Part shown: one piece after another, positions 8,657-17,841 of the stretch | Layout of the letters: each line of letters starts with the position of its first letter | Numbering within the stretch: the stretch's first letter is position 1 | Position numbers and translations under genes: made by a program | Notes under the pieces: generated by a model | The model's input: only the letters and a program-made list of their open reading frames with translations | The model's database searches: none | Told to the model about the DNA's origin: nothing | Source: Glycomyces amatae | GTDB taxonomy: Bacteria > Actinomycetota > Actinomycetes > Mycobacteriales > Micromonosporaceae | Direction: 5' to 3' | Assembly (NCBI RefSeq): GCF_020991375.1 | Contig: NZ_JAJLQZ010000023.1 | Coordinates: 19,833-83,832, forward strand | Length of the DNA: 64,000 nucleotides

Positions 8657-9162
8657 GGGAGCTCCTCGCGCCGTTCGGGCGCGTCCGCCTCTGGCCCGCG
8701 GTCGGCGCCGTGGCCGCCGCCGTGTCCTTCTGGGCCGTCGCGATGGTCTCGGGGGTCGACTTCTCCCTGTGGCAGCTGGTCCTGCTCGCCCTCGCGGGGC
8801 TGCTGGTCCTCTCGGTGGTCGACGGGATGCGCGCCGACACCGAGCCGGCCCCCGAGCTCATCGTGCGCACCGTGAACGACCCCAGCTGGCGCCCCTTCGC
8901 CGACGTCAACCGCTGGGAGGACCGGCTCATCTTCGCCGAGACCAAACCCGGGCGCTTCGAGGGCTCCAACGCCCAGCGGCAGCTGGTCGAGCTCGCCTCC
9001 GAGCGGCTGCGGCTGCGCCGCGGCCTCTCCCTGGAGCACCACCCCGACCAGTGCCGTGAGCTCCTGGGCGAGGAGACCTTCCTGTTCCTGACGCGGCCGA
9101 CGCCCGACTGCCCCGCCCCCTGGCGGCTGGGCGAACACCTGAACGCCATCGAGGAGATTTGA
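8653..9162 (+). CDS. Two-TM membrane protein of the MoxR/DUF58 cluster
   Basis: 169 residues. Two membrane helices near the N-terminus (about 13-35 and 38-57), then a soluble basic region of about 110 residues with no recognised motif. Overlaps the DUF4129 gene by ATGA and stops immediately before the MoxR ATG, so it belongs to the same translation unit. I do not recognise the family. Confidence 0.7.
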   Translation: MRELLAPFGRVRLWPAVGAVAAAVSFWAVAMVSGVDFSLWQLVLLALAGLLVLSVVDGMRADTEPAPELIVRTVNDPSWRPFADVNRWEDRLIFAETKPGRFEGSNAQRQLVELASERLRLRRGLSLEHHPDQCRELLGEETFLFLTRPTPDCPAPWRLGEHLNAIEEI

Positions 9163-10161
9163 ATGACCGAGCACCCGACCATCAGCCTCGACCAGGTCGC
9201 CCACCACGCGGGCGCGGTCCTGAAGTCCGTCCAGTCGGTCATCGTCGGCAAGGACGAACCGCTGCGGCTGGTCCTCGCCGGCATCCTCGCGGGCGGGCAC
9301 GTCCTGCTCGAAGACCTCCCCGGCCTCGGGAAGACGCTCACGGCGCGGTGCTTCGCCCAGAGCCTCGGCCTGGACTTCCGGCGCCTCCAGTTCACCCCCG
9401 ACCTGCTGCCCGCCGACGTCACCGGCTCCCTCCTCTACAACCAGAAGACCGGCGACTTCGTCTACCGCAAGGGCCCCGTCCACACCAACCTGCTGCTCGC
9501 CGACGAGATCAACCGGACGCCCCCCAAGACCCAGTCCGCGCTCCTGGAGGCCATGCAGGAGCGCCAGGTCTCGGTCGAGGGCGAGACGCACCGGCTGCCC
9601 GAGCCGTTCACGGTGCTCGCCACCTCCAACCCCGTCGAGTTCGAGGGCACCTACCAGCTCCCCGAGGCGCAGCTCGACCGCTTCCTCCTGCGGGTCTCCT
9701 TCGGCTACCCCACGCCCGACGAGGAGTGGGAGGTGCTCCAGCGCCGCCTCTCCCGGCGGGCCGAGGCGGTCGAGCTCGACCCCGTGATCGACGCGGCCAC
9801 CCTGGTCGGCATGCAGCGCGCCCTCGAGCAGGTCACCGTCGAGGACTCGGTCGGGCGCTACATGGTCGCCATCACCGCCGCCACCCGCGGCCACGCCCAG
9901 GTCCAGGTCGGCGCCTCCCCTCGCGGGTCGCTCGCGCTGCTGCTGGCCTCCCGCGCCCTCGCCGTCCTCTCGGGGCGCGACTTCGTGACCCCCGACGACG
10001 TCAAGGGCGTCGCCGGGGCCGCCCTCGCGCACCGCATCACCCTCAAGCCCGAGCTGTGGATGCGCCGCATCGACCCGGCCTCGGTCGTCGCCGACATCTG
10101 CCGCGGCGTCCAGGCCCCCCAGACCGCGCAGGCCCCGACCTACAGCGTCCAGCCGCAATGA
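9163..10161 (+). CDS. MoxR family AAA+ ATPase
   Basis: 332 residues. Walker A is DLPGLGKT (about residues 51-58), Walker B is LLADEINR (about 109-116), followed by the AAA sensor-1 region VLATSNPVEFEGTY and a C-terminal lid. MoxR ATPases act as chaperones that mature or assemble complexes, usually together with a DUF58 protein, which follows here with an ATGA overlap. Cytoplasmic. The whole cluster is likely one operon driven from upstream of 7931. Confidence 0.93.
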   Translation: MTEHPTISLDQVAHHAGAVLKSVQSVIVGKDEPLRLVLAGILAGGHVLLEDLPGLGKTLTARCFAQSLGLDFRRLQFTPDLLPADVTGSLLYNQKTGDFVYRKGPVHTNLLLADEINRTPPKTQSALLEAMQERQVSVEGETHRLPEPFTVLATSNPVEFEGTYQLPEAQLDRFLLRVSFGYPTPDEEWEVLQRRLSRRAEAVELDPVIDAATLVGMQRALEQVTVEDSVGRYMVAITAATRGHAQVQVGASPRGSLALLLASRALAVLSGRDFVTPDDVKGVAGAALAHRITLKPELWMRRIDPASVVADICRGVQAPQTAQAPTYSVQPQ

Positions 10162-11516
10162 CGCTCGCCGGCGACCCCGCGCTGAACCTGCGCACCGACA
10201 ACGCCCGGCCCGTCCGGCGGGCCCACGTCGAGCCCCCGGTCACCTGGCGCCGCACTCCGGCCCTGACCAGGGCCGTCGCCCTCGTCGCGGTGTGCCTGCT
10301 GGTGGCGGTCGCCTTCGGCCGGGTCGACCTGGTGCTCATCGCGGCGCCGTTCGCGCTCGGCACGACCCTGCTGCTCCAGCGCCGGCCCGTGCGGCCCCCC
10401 GAGGCCCGGATGGCCTCGGTCGACGACGCGTCCTGCGCGGAGGGCGCCACCGCCGCCGCGAGCCTCGTCGTCGTCAACCCCGAGCCGGTCCCGGTCACCA
10501 CGCTGGTGACCGCCACCGCCGACCCCTGGATCGACCTGCACACCGGCAAGGGCGACTTCGCCGAGGCGCTCGCCCCCTCCACTGGCCGCGACATGGTCGT
10601 CGCCGGGCGCGCCCGCCGCTGGGGCGGGCACCACCTCGGGCCCGTGCACGTCCGCTCCACCGCCTGCGGCGGCCTGCTGGAGACCACCGTGCAGCGTCTG
10701 CCCGGCACCACCGTGTGGGTCCTGCCGGTGCCCGACTGGTTCGAGTCGGCCGAGTCCCTGCCGTTCGCCGACGGCGTCACCGGCGTCCACCGGTCCCGCC
10801 GCGGCGGCGACTCCGGCGAGCTCGCCGAGGTGCGCCTCTACCAGCCCGGCGACCGGCTCCGGCGCATCGACTGGCGCACCTCGATGCGCACGCGGGACCT
10901 CTACGTCAACGCCACCCTGTCCGAGCGCGACACCGACGTCACCCTGGTCCTCGACCTCCAGGTGGAGGCCGGGGCCTCCGGCGGCGTCGACGGGCCCGCC
11001 TCGATCGCCGACCTGACCGTGCGCGCCGCGGGCGCCGTCGCCTCCCACTACGCCCTCCAGGGCGACCGGGTCGCCTGCGTCGAGTTCGGCGCCCGCGGCC
11101 GCAGGATGCGCGCCGGGGCCGGGCGGCGCCACGCCGCCGCCACGCTGCGCTGGCTCGCCTCGGTGGACATCCCGCCGGACCCGCTCCCGCCCTCGCCGGA
11201 GATGCTCCGCCGCCAGCTCGCCGGGCAGCGCAGCCTCAACGTCGTCTTCACGCCCCTGCTGACCGACCGCGCCGTGCAGCTCATCGCCGCGCTCGCCCGC
11301 GCCGGGCGGCCCGTGCTGTGCGTCGACACGCTCCCGCCGCACGTCTCCCCGCCCGCCAGGACACATTGGACTCCGTACGCGGAGCGGCTGTGGCGCCTCG
11401 ACCGCGCCAACACCGTCATGGAGCTGCGCGACCTCGGCGTCGCCGTCGAGCCCTGGCGCGGCTGGGCCTCCCTCGACACCGTGCTCGCCGACCTGAACCG
11501 GAGGCGCTACCGATGA
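10158..11516 (+). CDS. DUF58 domain protein
   Basis: 452 residues. Two closely spaced N-terminal TM helices (about 38-75), then a beta-rich domain and the DUF58 hallmark RLYQPGDRLRRIDWRTSMRT followed by a von Willebrand A-like fold (DVTLVLDLQVE). DUF58 proteins are the regular partners of MoxR ATPases. The open frame extends upstream through moxR, but the ATG at 10158, overlapping the moxR stop as ATGA, is the real start. It in turn overlaps the next micro-ORF by ATGA. Confidence 0.88.
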   Translation: MTLAGDPALNLRTDNARPVRRAHVEPPVTWRRTPALTRAVALVAVCLLVAVAFGRVDLVLIAAPFALGTTLLLQRRPVRPPEARMASVDDASCAEGATAAASLVVVNPEPVPVTTLVTATADPWIDLHTGKGDFAEALAPSTGRDMVVAGRARRWGGHHLGPVHVRSTACGGLLETTVQRLPGTTVWVLPVPDWFESAESLPFADGVTGVHRSRRGGDSGELAEVRLYQPGDRLRRIDWRTSMRTRDLYVNATLSERDTDVTLVLDLQVEAGASGGVDGPASIADLTVRAAGAVASHYALQGDRVACVEFGARGRRMRAGAGRRHAAATLRWLASVDIPPDPLPPSPEMLRRQLAGQRSLNVVFTPLLTDRAVQLIAALARAGRPVLCVDTLPPHVSPPARTHWTPYAERLWRLDRANTVMELRDLGVAVEPWRGWASLDTVLADLNRRRYR

Positions 11517-11611
11517 GCACCCTCGACGAAGCCTGGGAGGCATGGATGAGCACCCTCGACGAAGCTTGCGAGGCGTGGATGAGCGCTCCCGACGAAGCCT
11601 GCGAGTCATAA
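11513..11611 (+). CDS. 32-residue micro-ORF made of three 11-codon repeats
   Basis: The ATG overlaps the DUF58 stop as ATGA and has GAGGCG upstream; the TAA is followed at once by the ATG of the next gene. The reading frame is three copies of an 11-codon unit, MSTLDEAWEAW, MSTLDEACEAW and MSAPDEACES plus stop, each beginning ATGAGC like the downstream gene. It may be a real coupling peptide, or a repeat expansion that happened to keep the frame open. Placement, RBS and exact junctions favour translation. Confidence 0.5.
   Translation: MSTLDEAWEAWMSTLDEACEAWMSAPDEACES
11513..11611 (+). repeat. Three tandem 33-bp repeats
   Basis: Units 11513-11545, 11546-11578 and 11579-11611. Units 1 and 2 differ at only a few bases; unit 3 is more diverged and ends in the stop codon. 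The unit length is a multiple of three, so the frame is preserved. Confidence 0.9.
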
Positions 11612-12238
11612 ATGAGCGATGTCCAGCGCGGCCTCGTCCGGGCCCTCACCGAAGGCGCCCGCGAACGCCTCAAGGCCGGCCGGGCCGGCACCGCCGGCTG
11701 GGTCCGGCGCGTCGCCCCCGCCGTGCTCCTGCTGCGCCTCGCGATCGCGCTGTCGCTCTTCCTCGCCGCCGAGCTCGCCGTCCCGCCCGAGTGGGCCGCC
11801 GCCGGGTTCTACATCGGCGCCGCCGCGCTCTTCGCGCTCGCCGCGGCCCTGCTCCCGGCCGGCATGGCCCCCCTCTTCGCCATCCTGTTCGTCCTGGCCT
11901 CCTGGCTCCTCAGCGGCGCCCTCGAACGGGCCGACGGCGGCGGCGACCCTTCCCTGTGGACGGCCGCCGCCCTCGCCTGCCTGCTGTACACCGCCCACGC
12001 CACGGCCGCCGTCACGCAGCGGCTCCGGACGACTACCGCAGTGGACGGTGAGATCATCCTCACCTGGGCCCGCCACCTGGGGCTGGTCCTGGCGTCGACT
12101 GTGGCCGCCGCCCTCACCCTGGCCCTGTTCACCGCCTATTTCACGGGCCTCACCGCGAGTGTCGCTATCGCTGCGGGCATCGTCGCCGCGGTCACCGTGA
12201 TCTACGTCCTTGCGCGTTCACTACACAAGAACCCCTGA
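11612..12238 (+). CDS. Polytopic membrane protein, family unknown
   Basis: 208 residues with about five or six hydrophobic helices (for example VLLLRLAIALSLFLAAELAV, FYIGAAALFALAAALL, LFAILFVLASWLLSG) and short polar loops. It starts directly after the micro-ORF stop and closes the MoxR/DUF58 unit. No catalytic motif is visible. Envelope role inferred from neighbours. Confidence 0.7.
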   Translation: MSDVQRGLVRALTEGARERLKAGRAGTAGWVRRVAPAVLLLRLAIALSLFLAAELAVPPEWAAAGFYIGAAALFALAAALLPAGMAPLFAILFVLASWLLSGALERADGGGDPSLWTAAALACLLYTAHATAAVTQRLRTTTAVDGEIILTWARHLGLVLASTVAAALTLALFTAYFTGLTASVAIAAGIVAAVTVIYVLARSLHKNP

Positions 12239-12258
12239 ACAGGGCCAGAATTGAACAT

Positions 12259-13635
12259 GTGAAACGTATAGTCGTGATAGGTGCCGGTCACGTCGGTTTT
12301 TACGTTGCCGAACGCTTGAGCAAACTGCTGAAGGGCGACATCAAGCGCGGCCAAGTTGAACTGATGGTCATCGACCCCAACCAGCACATGACCTACCAGC
12401 CGTTCCTGCCCGAGGCGGCCGCTGGCTCCATCTCCCCGCGACACGGTGTTGTGCCGCTCCGTCAGGCCCTCAAGCACTGCACCATCCTCACCGGTGCCGT
12501 CACCGAGATCAAGCACGCCGAGCGCAAGCTCACCGTGCAGCCTTTCGCCGGACCCACCCGCGAGGTCGAGTACGACGAGGTCATCGTCGCCCCCGGCTCC
12601 GTCTCCCGGCCCCTGCCCATCCCCGGCCTGGCCGACGTCGCCATCGGCATCAAGTCGATGGGCGAGGCGATCTGGCTGCGCAACCACGTGCTCCAGCGCT
12701 TCGACATCGCCGCCACCACCGAGGACCCGGACGTGCGCCGCAAGGCCCTCACGTTCGTGACCGTCGGCGGCGGCTTCGCCGGCGCCGAGACCCTCGGCGA
12801 GCTCGAGGACCTCACGGCGAACATCGTCAAGAACTACCCGATGCTCGACGCCTCCGAGATCAAGTGGTACCTCGTCGAGTACGCCAACAAGATCCTCCCC
12901 GAGGTCGGCCCCGAGATGGGCGCCTACGCCGCCCGCGAGCTCACCAAGCGCGGCGTCGACATCCGCCTCGGCACCACCCTCAAGTCCTGCGAGGGCGGGC
13001 ACGTCGTCCTCACCGACGGCGAGGAGTTCGACACCGACACCATCATCTGGACCGCCGGCGTCATGCCCCACCCGCTGCTCAAGCAGTCCGACCTGCCGAT
13101 CGGCCCCCGCGGCCACCTCGAGTGCAACACCCGCCTCCAGGTCGCGACCGGCGTCGAGGCCGGCACGGACATCGTCGGCGAGGTCGTCGCGGGCGCCTGG
13201 GGCGCCGGCGACTCCACGCAGGTCCCCGACACCTCGGACTTCCCGATGGACTGGTGCACGCCCTCGGCGCAGCACGCCGTCCGCCAGGCCAAGGTCCTCG
13301 CGGACAACGTCTACCGCAGCCACGTCGGGCGCGAGCTCACGCCGTACGAGCACAAGTACATCGGCTCGGTCGCCGGCCTCGGCCTGTACAAGGGCGTCGC
13401 CAACACCTACGGCTTCAAGGCCAAGGGCCTGCTCGCCTGGCTCATGCACCGCGGCTACCACCTGTCGCGCGTGCCCGGGACCGGCCGCAAGGGCCGCGTC
13501 CTCGCGGACTGGATCGTCGGCTTCTTCACGAAGCGCGAAATGGTCCAGCTCGGTGAAATCCAGGCGGGGCGCGAGCCCTTCGAGGCCATCGCCGCAGGCA
13601 CCGACCCCGCGCGGGCCGTCAAGTCCGTCGGATAG
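12259..13635 (+). CDS. ndh: Type II NADH:quinone oxidoreductase (non-proton-pumping)
   Basis: 458 residues, normal for NDH-2. N-terminal FAD-binding GxGxxG (VVIGAGHVGFYVA) and a central NADH-binding GxGxxG/A (FVTVGGGFAGAETLGEL), plus the second FAD motif WGAGDSTQVPD. It passes electrons from NADH to quinone at the inner face of the membrane. The C-terminal amphipathic/hydrophobic stretch (KGLLAWLMHRGYHLSRV) fits peripheral membrane attachment. GTG start at 12259. A strong hairpin terminator follows. Confidence 0.9.
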   Translation: MKRIVVIGAGHVGFYVAERLSKLLKGDIKRGQVELMVIDPNQHMTYQPFLPEAAAGSISPRHGVVPLRQALKHCTILTGAVTEIKHAERKLTVQPFAGPTREVEYDEVIVAPGSVSRPLPIPGLADVAIGIKSMGEAIWLRNHVLQRFDIAATTEDPDVRRKALTFVTVGGGFAGAETLGELEDLTANIVKNYPMLDASEIKWYLVEYANKILPEVGPEMGAYAARELTKRGVDIRLGTTLKSCEGGHVVLTDGEEFDTDTIIWTAGVMPHPLLKQSDLPIGPRGHLECNTRLQVATGVEAGTDIVGEVVAGAWGAGDSTQVPDTSDFPMDWCTPSAQHAVRQAKVLADNVYRSHVGRELTPYEHKYIGSVAGLGLYKGVANTYGFKAKGLLAWLMHRGYHLSRVPGTGRKGRVLADWIVGFFTKREMVQLGEIQAGREPFEAIAAGTDPARAVKSVG

Positions 13636-13648
13636 TCGTTACAGTGGG

Positions 13649-13686
13649 AGCACCACGGGTATCCACCCGTGGTGCTCTCGGCTTTT
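13649..13686 (+). terminator. Intrinsic terminator after ndh
   Basis: Perfect 12-bp stem (AGCACCACGGGT / ACCCGTGGTGCT) with a 4-base loop, 13649-13676, followed by a short T-run (CTTTT). It separates ndh from mtrA. Confidence 0.8.
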
Positions 13687-13702
13687 GCGAGGTGGAAAAC
13701 TG

Positions 13703-14398
13703 GTGTCCATGAGAGCACGTGTACTCGTCGTTGACGACGACCCCGCGCTGGCGGAGATGCTCGGCATCATCCTCCGGACCGAAGGCTTCACCCCCACGTT
13801 CGTCACCGACGGCGAGAAGGCGCTCGCCGCGTTCAAGGAGCACCGCCCCGACATCGTCCTGCTCGACCTCATGCTCCCGGGCATGAGCGGCATCGACGTC
13901 GCCAAGGCGATCCGCGGCGAGTCCGGCGTGCCCATCGTCATGCTCACCGCCAAGTCCGACACCGTCGACATCGTCCTCGGCCTCGAGTCCGGCGCCGACG
14001 ACTACATCGTCAAGCCGTTCAAACCGAAGGAGCTGGTCGCCCGCATCCGCGCGCGCCTGCGCCGCGGCGACGACGTCACCCCCGAGCGCCTCGAGATCGG
14101 CAAGCCCGGCCTCCAGGTCCAGATCGACGTCCCCGCCCACCAGGTCACCCTCAACGGCGCCGAAGTCAAGCTCACCCCGCTCGAGTTCGACCTGCTCGTG
14201 GCCCTCGCCCGCAAACCCCGGCAGGTCTTCACCCGCCAGGTCCTGCTCGAGCAGGTCTGGGGCTACCGCCACTCGGCCGACACCCGCCTGGTGAACGTGC
14301 ACGTCCAGCGCCTGCGCGCCAAGATCGAACCCGACCCCGAGCGCCCACAGCTCATCCAGACCGTGCGCGGCGTCGGGTACAAGGCCGGACTGGGCTGA
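13703..14398 (+). CDS. mtrA: Response regulator MtrA (OmpR family)
   Basis: 231 residues. Receiver domain with phosphorylated Asp55 (IVLLDLMLPG), conserved Thr (VMLTAKSDTVD) and Lys (DYIVKPFKPKE), then an OmpR-type winged helix (LTPLEFDLLVALARKPRQVF, RLVNVHVQRLRAKIEPD). The protein closely follows actinobacterial MtrA, including the KPRQVFTRQVLLEQVWGYRH stretch. GTG at 13703 is chosen because GAGGTGG sits 8 bases upstream; the ATG at 13709 is too far. MtrA controls genes for cell-wall turnover and division. mtrB and lpqB follow. Confidence 0.97.
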   Translation: MSMRARVLVVDDDPALAEMLGIILRTEGFTPTFVTDGEKALAAFKEHRPDIVLLDLMLPGMSGIDVAKAIRGESGVPIVMLTAKSDTVDIVLGLESGADDYIVKPFKPKELVARIRARLRRGDDVTPERLEIGKPGLQVQIDVPAHQVTLNGAEVKLTPLEFDLLVALARKPRQVFTRQVLLEQVWGYRHSADTRLVNVHVQRLRAKIEPDPERPQLIQTVRGVGYKAGLG

Positions 14399-14431
14399 TG
14401 CGCCCCCGGCGGACCCTGGCGGAGACCTAGA

Positions 14432-16081
14432 TTGACCGAACAGCGGAACCGGCCCCGTGAGAGGCCGGTGTGGCTCCGGCGGTCCGGCGGCGCCCTCGCC
14501 CGCTGGGCGGGCCGCGCCGCCAGGCCCCTGGTCGACCGCTTCCGCGCCTCGCTCCAGCTGCGCGTCGTCGCCTCGACCCTCATCGCCTCCACGGTCCTGG
14601 TCCTCATCTTCAGCTTCGTCGTGGCCGGATCGGTCACCTCCGGTCTCCTCGCCGAACGCGAGGAGACCGCCGTCGAGGAGACCGAGAACGCCGTCGAGCA
14701 GGCGGCCGAGCAGCTCGCCCCCTACGGCTCCACCTCCGACGAGGTACTCGCCACGACCATGCAGCGCATCGTCAACGAGCTCGCCGAGGACCCGGTCTAC
14801 GCGCCGGTCATCGTCCTGCGCACCGCCGACGGCGTCGTCACCAAGTCCCACGCCGTCTCCGGCGAAGCCCTCCCCTCCGAGGCGCTCCAGGACGTCGTGG
14901 CCGACCACAAGATCGCCGTCCAGTACGGCGACTTCGCCCTCGACAGCGACGAGCCCATGCCCTACCTCGTCGTCGGCTCCTACATCGACCTGAACGTCGA
15001 CTACGAGCTGTACGCGTTCTACCGGCTGGACTCCCAGCAGGACGCCATCAGCCTGCTGCGCACCAACCTCGCCCTCGCAGGGGTCGCGCTCGTGCTGCTC
15101 CTGGGCGTCATCGCCGCCCTCGTCACCCGGCTCGTCGTCACCCCCGTGCGCGAGGCCGCCCGCACCTCCCAGCGCCTGGCCGCCGGGCTCCTCCACGAGC
15201 GCATGGAGGTGCGCGGCTCCGACGACCTCGCCCGCCTGGCCGGGTCCTTCAACCTCATGGCCGAGAACCTCCAGAGCCAGATCCGGCGCCTGGAGGAGAT
15301 GTCGATGATGCAGCGGCGCTTCACCTCCGACGTGTCCCACGAGCTGCGCACGCCCCTGGCGACCATCCGCATGGCCGCCGACCTGCTCTACGACAACCGC
15401 GACGACTTCGACCCGGTCACCAAGCGCTCCACCGAGCTGCTCCAGCACGAGATCGACCGCTTCGAGGACCTCCTCCAGGAGCTTCTGGAGATCTCCCGCT
15501 TCGACTCCGGCTTCGCCTCGCTCGAAGTGGACGCCGTGGACGTCGCCCGCATCGCCGAGGACGTCGTGGCGGGCCTGTCCCACCTCGCGAGCGAGTGCGG
15601 CGTACCGGTCGCCGTCGCCAAGCCCGGGCGCCGCGTCATCGCCGAGGTCGACCCGCGCCGGGTCCAGCGGATCCTGCGCAACCTCGTCTCCAACGCCATC
15701 GAGCACGCCGAGGGCGGCCCCGTCGAGGTCACCGTGGCCGAGTCCGAGACCGCCGTCGCCGTCGCCGTCCGCGACCACGGCGTGGGCCTCAAGCCCGGCC
15801 ACGCCGACCGCGTCTTCGACCGCTTCTGGCGCGCCGACCCCTCCCGCAACCGCAAGACCGGCGGCACGGGCCTGGGCCTGGCCATCAGCCTGGAGGACGC
15901 CAAACTCCACTCCGGCACTCTCCAGGCCGCCGGCGAGCCCGGCAAGGGCACCCTCTTCGTGCTGACGCTGCCGCTCCAGGCCGGGAACCGGGTCATCACC
16001 TCGCCGATCCCGCTGCGCTTCGACGCGCCGATCCTGCAACCCCTGGAACGCAAGGAGGCCCCGCATGCGACGCAGGACTAG
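14432..16081 (+). CDS. mtrB: Sensor histidine kinase MtrB
   Basis: 549 residues, TTG start with GGAG upstream. TM1 at about 45-70, an extracytoplasmic sensor region, TM2 at about 210-235, a HAMP linker, then the dimerisation domain with phospho-acceptor His303 (SDVSHELRTPLA) and the HATPase domain (N box ILRNLVSNAIEH, G1 DHGVGLKPG, G2 GGTGLGLAIS). It phosphorylates MtrA. The reading frame overlaps lpqB by 17 bases, so the two are translationally coupled. Confidence 0.96.
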   Translation: MTEQRNRPRERPVWLRRSGGALARWAGRAARPLVDRFRASLQLRVVASTLIASTVLVLIFSFVVAGSVTSGLLAEREETAVEETENAVEQAAEQLAPYGSTSDEVLATTMQRIVNELAEDPVYAPVIVLRTADGVVTKSHAVSGEALPSEALQDVVADHKIAVQYGDFALDSDEPMPYLVVGSYIDLNVDYELYAFYRLDSQQDAISLLRTNLALAGVALVLLLGVIAALVTRLVVTPVREAARTSQRLAAGLLHERMEVRGSDDLARLAGSFNLMAENLQSQIRRLEEMSMMQRRFTSDVSHELRTPLATIRMAADLLYDNRDDFDPVTKRSTELLQHEIDRFEDLLQELLEISRFDSGFASLEVDAVDVARIAEDVVAGLSHLASECGVPVAVAKPGRRVIAEVDPRRVQRILRNLVSNAIEHAEGGPVEVTVAESETAVAVAVRDHGVGLKPGHADRVFDRFWRADPSRNRKTGGTGLGLAISLEDAKLHSGTLQAAGEPGKGTLFVLTLPLQAGNRVITSPIPLRFDAPILQPLERKEAPHATQD

Positions 16082-17798
16082 CCTCGCCGCCGTCCTCGCC
16101 CTCGGCGTCACCTGGGCCGCGAGCGCCTGCGGCATCCCCTCCGGCAAGGCTCCCGAGGTCATCGGCGACGCCCCCAGCGACTTCGACCAGTCCTCCGGCA
16201 CCAGCGCCGAGGTGTACGGCCCGACCGACAAGCCCGAGGAGACCGTCCAGAACTACCTCAAGGCCGCCGCGGGCGACCCCGACGGGCGCAACGACCGCCT
16301 CAACGCCTTCACCGTCGGCGGCGAGCAGGAGTTCTCGGACCCGTCCACCGGCCTCGACCTGCTCGCCGGCGCCCACGTGGCCATCGACTCCAACGCCGGC
16401 GTCGGCTCCGCCACCGTCAAGGTGACCGGCTCGGTCGTGGGCACCTACCTGTCCAACGGGTCGGTGCGCATGAACTCCGCCCCCCGCGACTACGACGAGT
16501 CGTTCACCCTCCAGCGCGAGAGCCTCCAGGACAACTGGAAGATCACGGTGCCGCCCAACCAGGCGATGCTCGACTACTCCTACTTCACCACCGCCTACGA
16601 AGAGGTCCCGCTGTACTTCCAGGCCGGCCAGCGCGACCTCCTCGTGCCGGACCTGCGCTGGATCTTCGCCGACCTCGACCCCGAGATCGACCGGCGGCTG
16701 CGCCTGGGCTGGCTGCTGCTGGGGCCCTCCGAGTTCGTGAGCGTCGCCGCCCGCAACGCCGTCCCCGAGGGCACCGCGGGACGGGTCGGCGACGAGGACG
16801 GCGAGGTCGGCATCGAGCTCACCACCGCCCTCGGCGACGCGGTCGACGAGGACACGTCCCGCGCCATCGCCGCGCAGGTCGCCTGGAGCCTCGGGCTCGA
16901 CAGCGACTTCACCCTCACCGTCGACGGCGGCGAGGCCTTCCACGGCAGCCTCGACAACTGGCGGGCCTGGAACGCCATCCCCGCCTCCGACGCGCTCTCC
17001 GAGACCGGCTACTTCATCGCCGAGGACACGGTGTGGGAGTACACGAGCAACGAGGAGGTCACCACCGCCTCGGCCGACCACACCTGGGTCGGGTTCACCC
17101 TCGCGGGTCTGCGGCAGGTCGCGGTCGGCGTCGACGGCCGCATCGCCGCGGTCGTGCAGGGCGCCGGGACCGACACCCTCCAGGTCGGCACGAGGGACGA
17201 CGCGATGCAGGTCATGGCCCAGCTCAGCGGGAGCCTCGCCGACCCGCAGTGGCTCTCCGACACCACGGTCATGGTCATCGACGACGGCACGCCGACCGCG
17301 GTCGACACCAGGACCGGGGCGGTCCAGACCCTCGAGGTGGGGGACGCGGTGACCTCGCTGGCGCTCGCCGCCGACGGGCGGCGCCTGGCCTTCGTGGAGG
17401 ACGGCCTCGCGTGGATCGCGCCGCTGAGCGTCAACGCCGACGGGAACCTCCAGGCGGGGGAGCCCAAGCCGATCGGCCTGGACATCACCGACGTCACGGA
17501 CGTGGCCTGGAGCTCGGAGAACTACCTGTGGGTGGCCGGGGTGCGCGGCGACGACCGGCTCTTGATGGTCGCCGTCGACAACTCGCGGACCGAGGTCCAG
17601 GACTGGACGCTGGGTCTGGACATCGCGCAGGTCGCGGCCAACCCGGCCGACCCGGTCGAGTCGAGCCTCAACCGCGGCGAACCGGTGCTCGTGGTCGCGA
17701 ACGCGACGCTGTACCGGGTCCACTTCTCCGGGCCGGTCGAGGTCGAGAACGGCAACCACGCGGTGGCCGCGACGGCCCCGTTCACGGTGCCGCAGTGA
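16065..17798 (+). CDS. lpqB: Lipoprotein LpqB, MtrAB accessory protein
   Basis: 577 residues. A lipoprotein signal ends in ASAC (Cys22). A GerMN-type domain follows (roughly 60-320), then a beta-propeller of about 250 residues (repeating blades such as VGFTLAGLRQVAVGVDG and TSLALAADGRRLAFVED). In actinobacteria LpqB sits outside the membrane and tunes MtrB activity. The gene order mtrA-mtrB-lpqB is fully conserved here. It ends inside a 44-base hairpin. Confidence 0.95.
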   Translation: MRRRTSLAAVLALGVTWAASACGIPSGKAPEVIGDAPSDFDQSSGTSAEVYGPTDKPEETVQNYLKAAAGDPDGRNDRLNAFTVGGEQEFSDPSTGLDLLAGAHVAIDSNAGVGSATVKVTGSVVGTYLSNGSVRMNSAPRDYDESFTLQRESLQDNWKITVPPNQAMLDYSYFTTAYEEVPLYFQAGQRDLLVPDLRWIFADLDPEIDRRLRLGWLLLGPSEFVSVAARNAVPEGTAGRVGDEDGEVGIELTTALGDAVDEDTSRAIAAQVAWSLGLDSDFTLTVDGGEAFHGSLDNWRAWNAIPASDALSETGYFIAEDTVWEYTSNEEVTTASADHTWVGFTLAGLRQVAVGVDGRIAAVVQGAGTDTLQVGTRDDAMQVMAQLSGSLADPQWLSDTTVMVIDDGTPTAVDTRTGAVQTLEVGDAVTSLALAADGRRLAFVEDGLAWIAPLSVNADGNLQAGEPKPIGLDITDVTDVAWSSENYLWVAGVRGDDRLLMVAVDNSRTEVQDWTLGLDIAQVAANPADPVESSLNRGEPVLVVANATLYRVHFSGPVEVENGNHAVAATAPFTVPQ

Positions 17799-17838
17799 GC
17801 GAAGGGCCCGGAGCCGATGCTCCGGGCCTTTCGCTCAC
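17795..17838 (+). terminator. Intrinsic terminator of mtrAB-lpqB overlapping the lpqB stop
   Basis: Outer arms GTGAGCGAA / TTCGCTCAC enclose inner arms GGCCCGGAGC / GCTCCGGGCC with a 4-base loop, so nearly the whole 44 bases pair. The lpqB TGA lies in the outer 5' arm. Confidence 0.85.
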
Positions 17839-17841
17839 AAA

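Noticed and set aside
13619..16231. 870-codon minus-strand ORF under mtrA-mtrB
   Set aside because: Shadow of the real genes caused by high GC; repeats like a mirror of the coding strand and has no domain.
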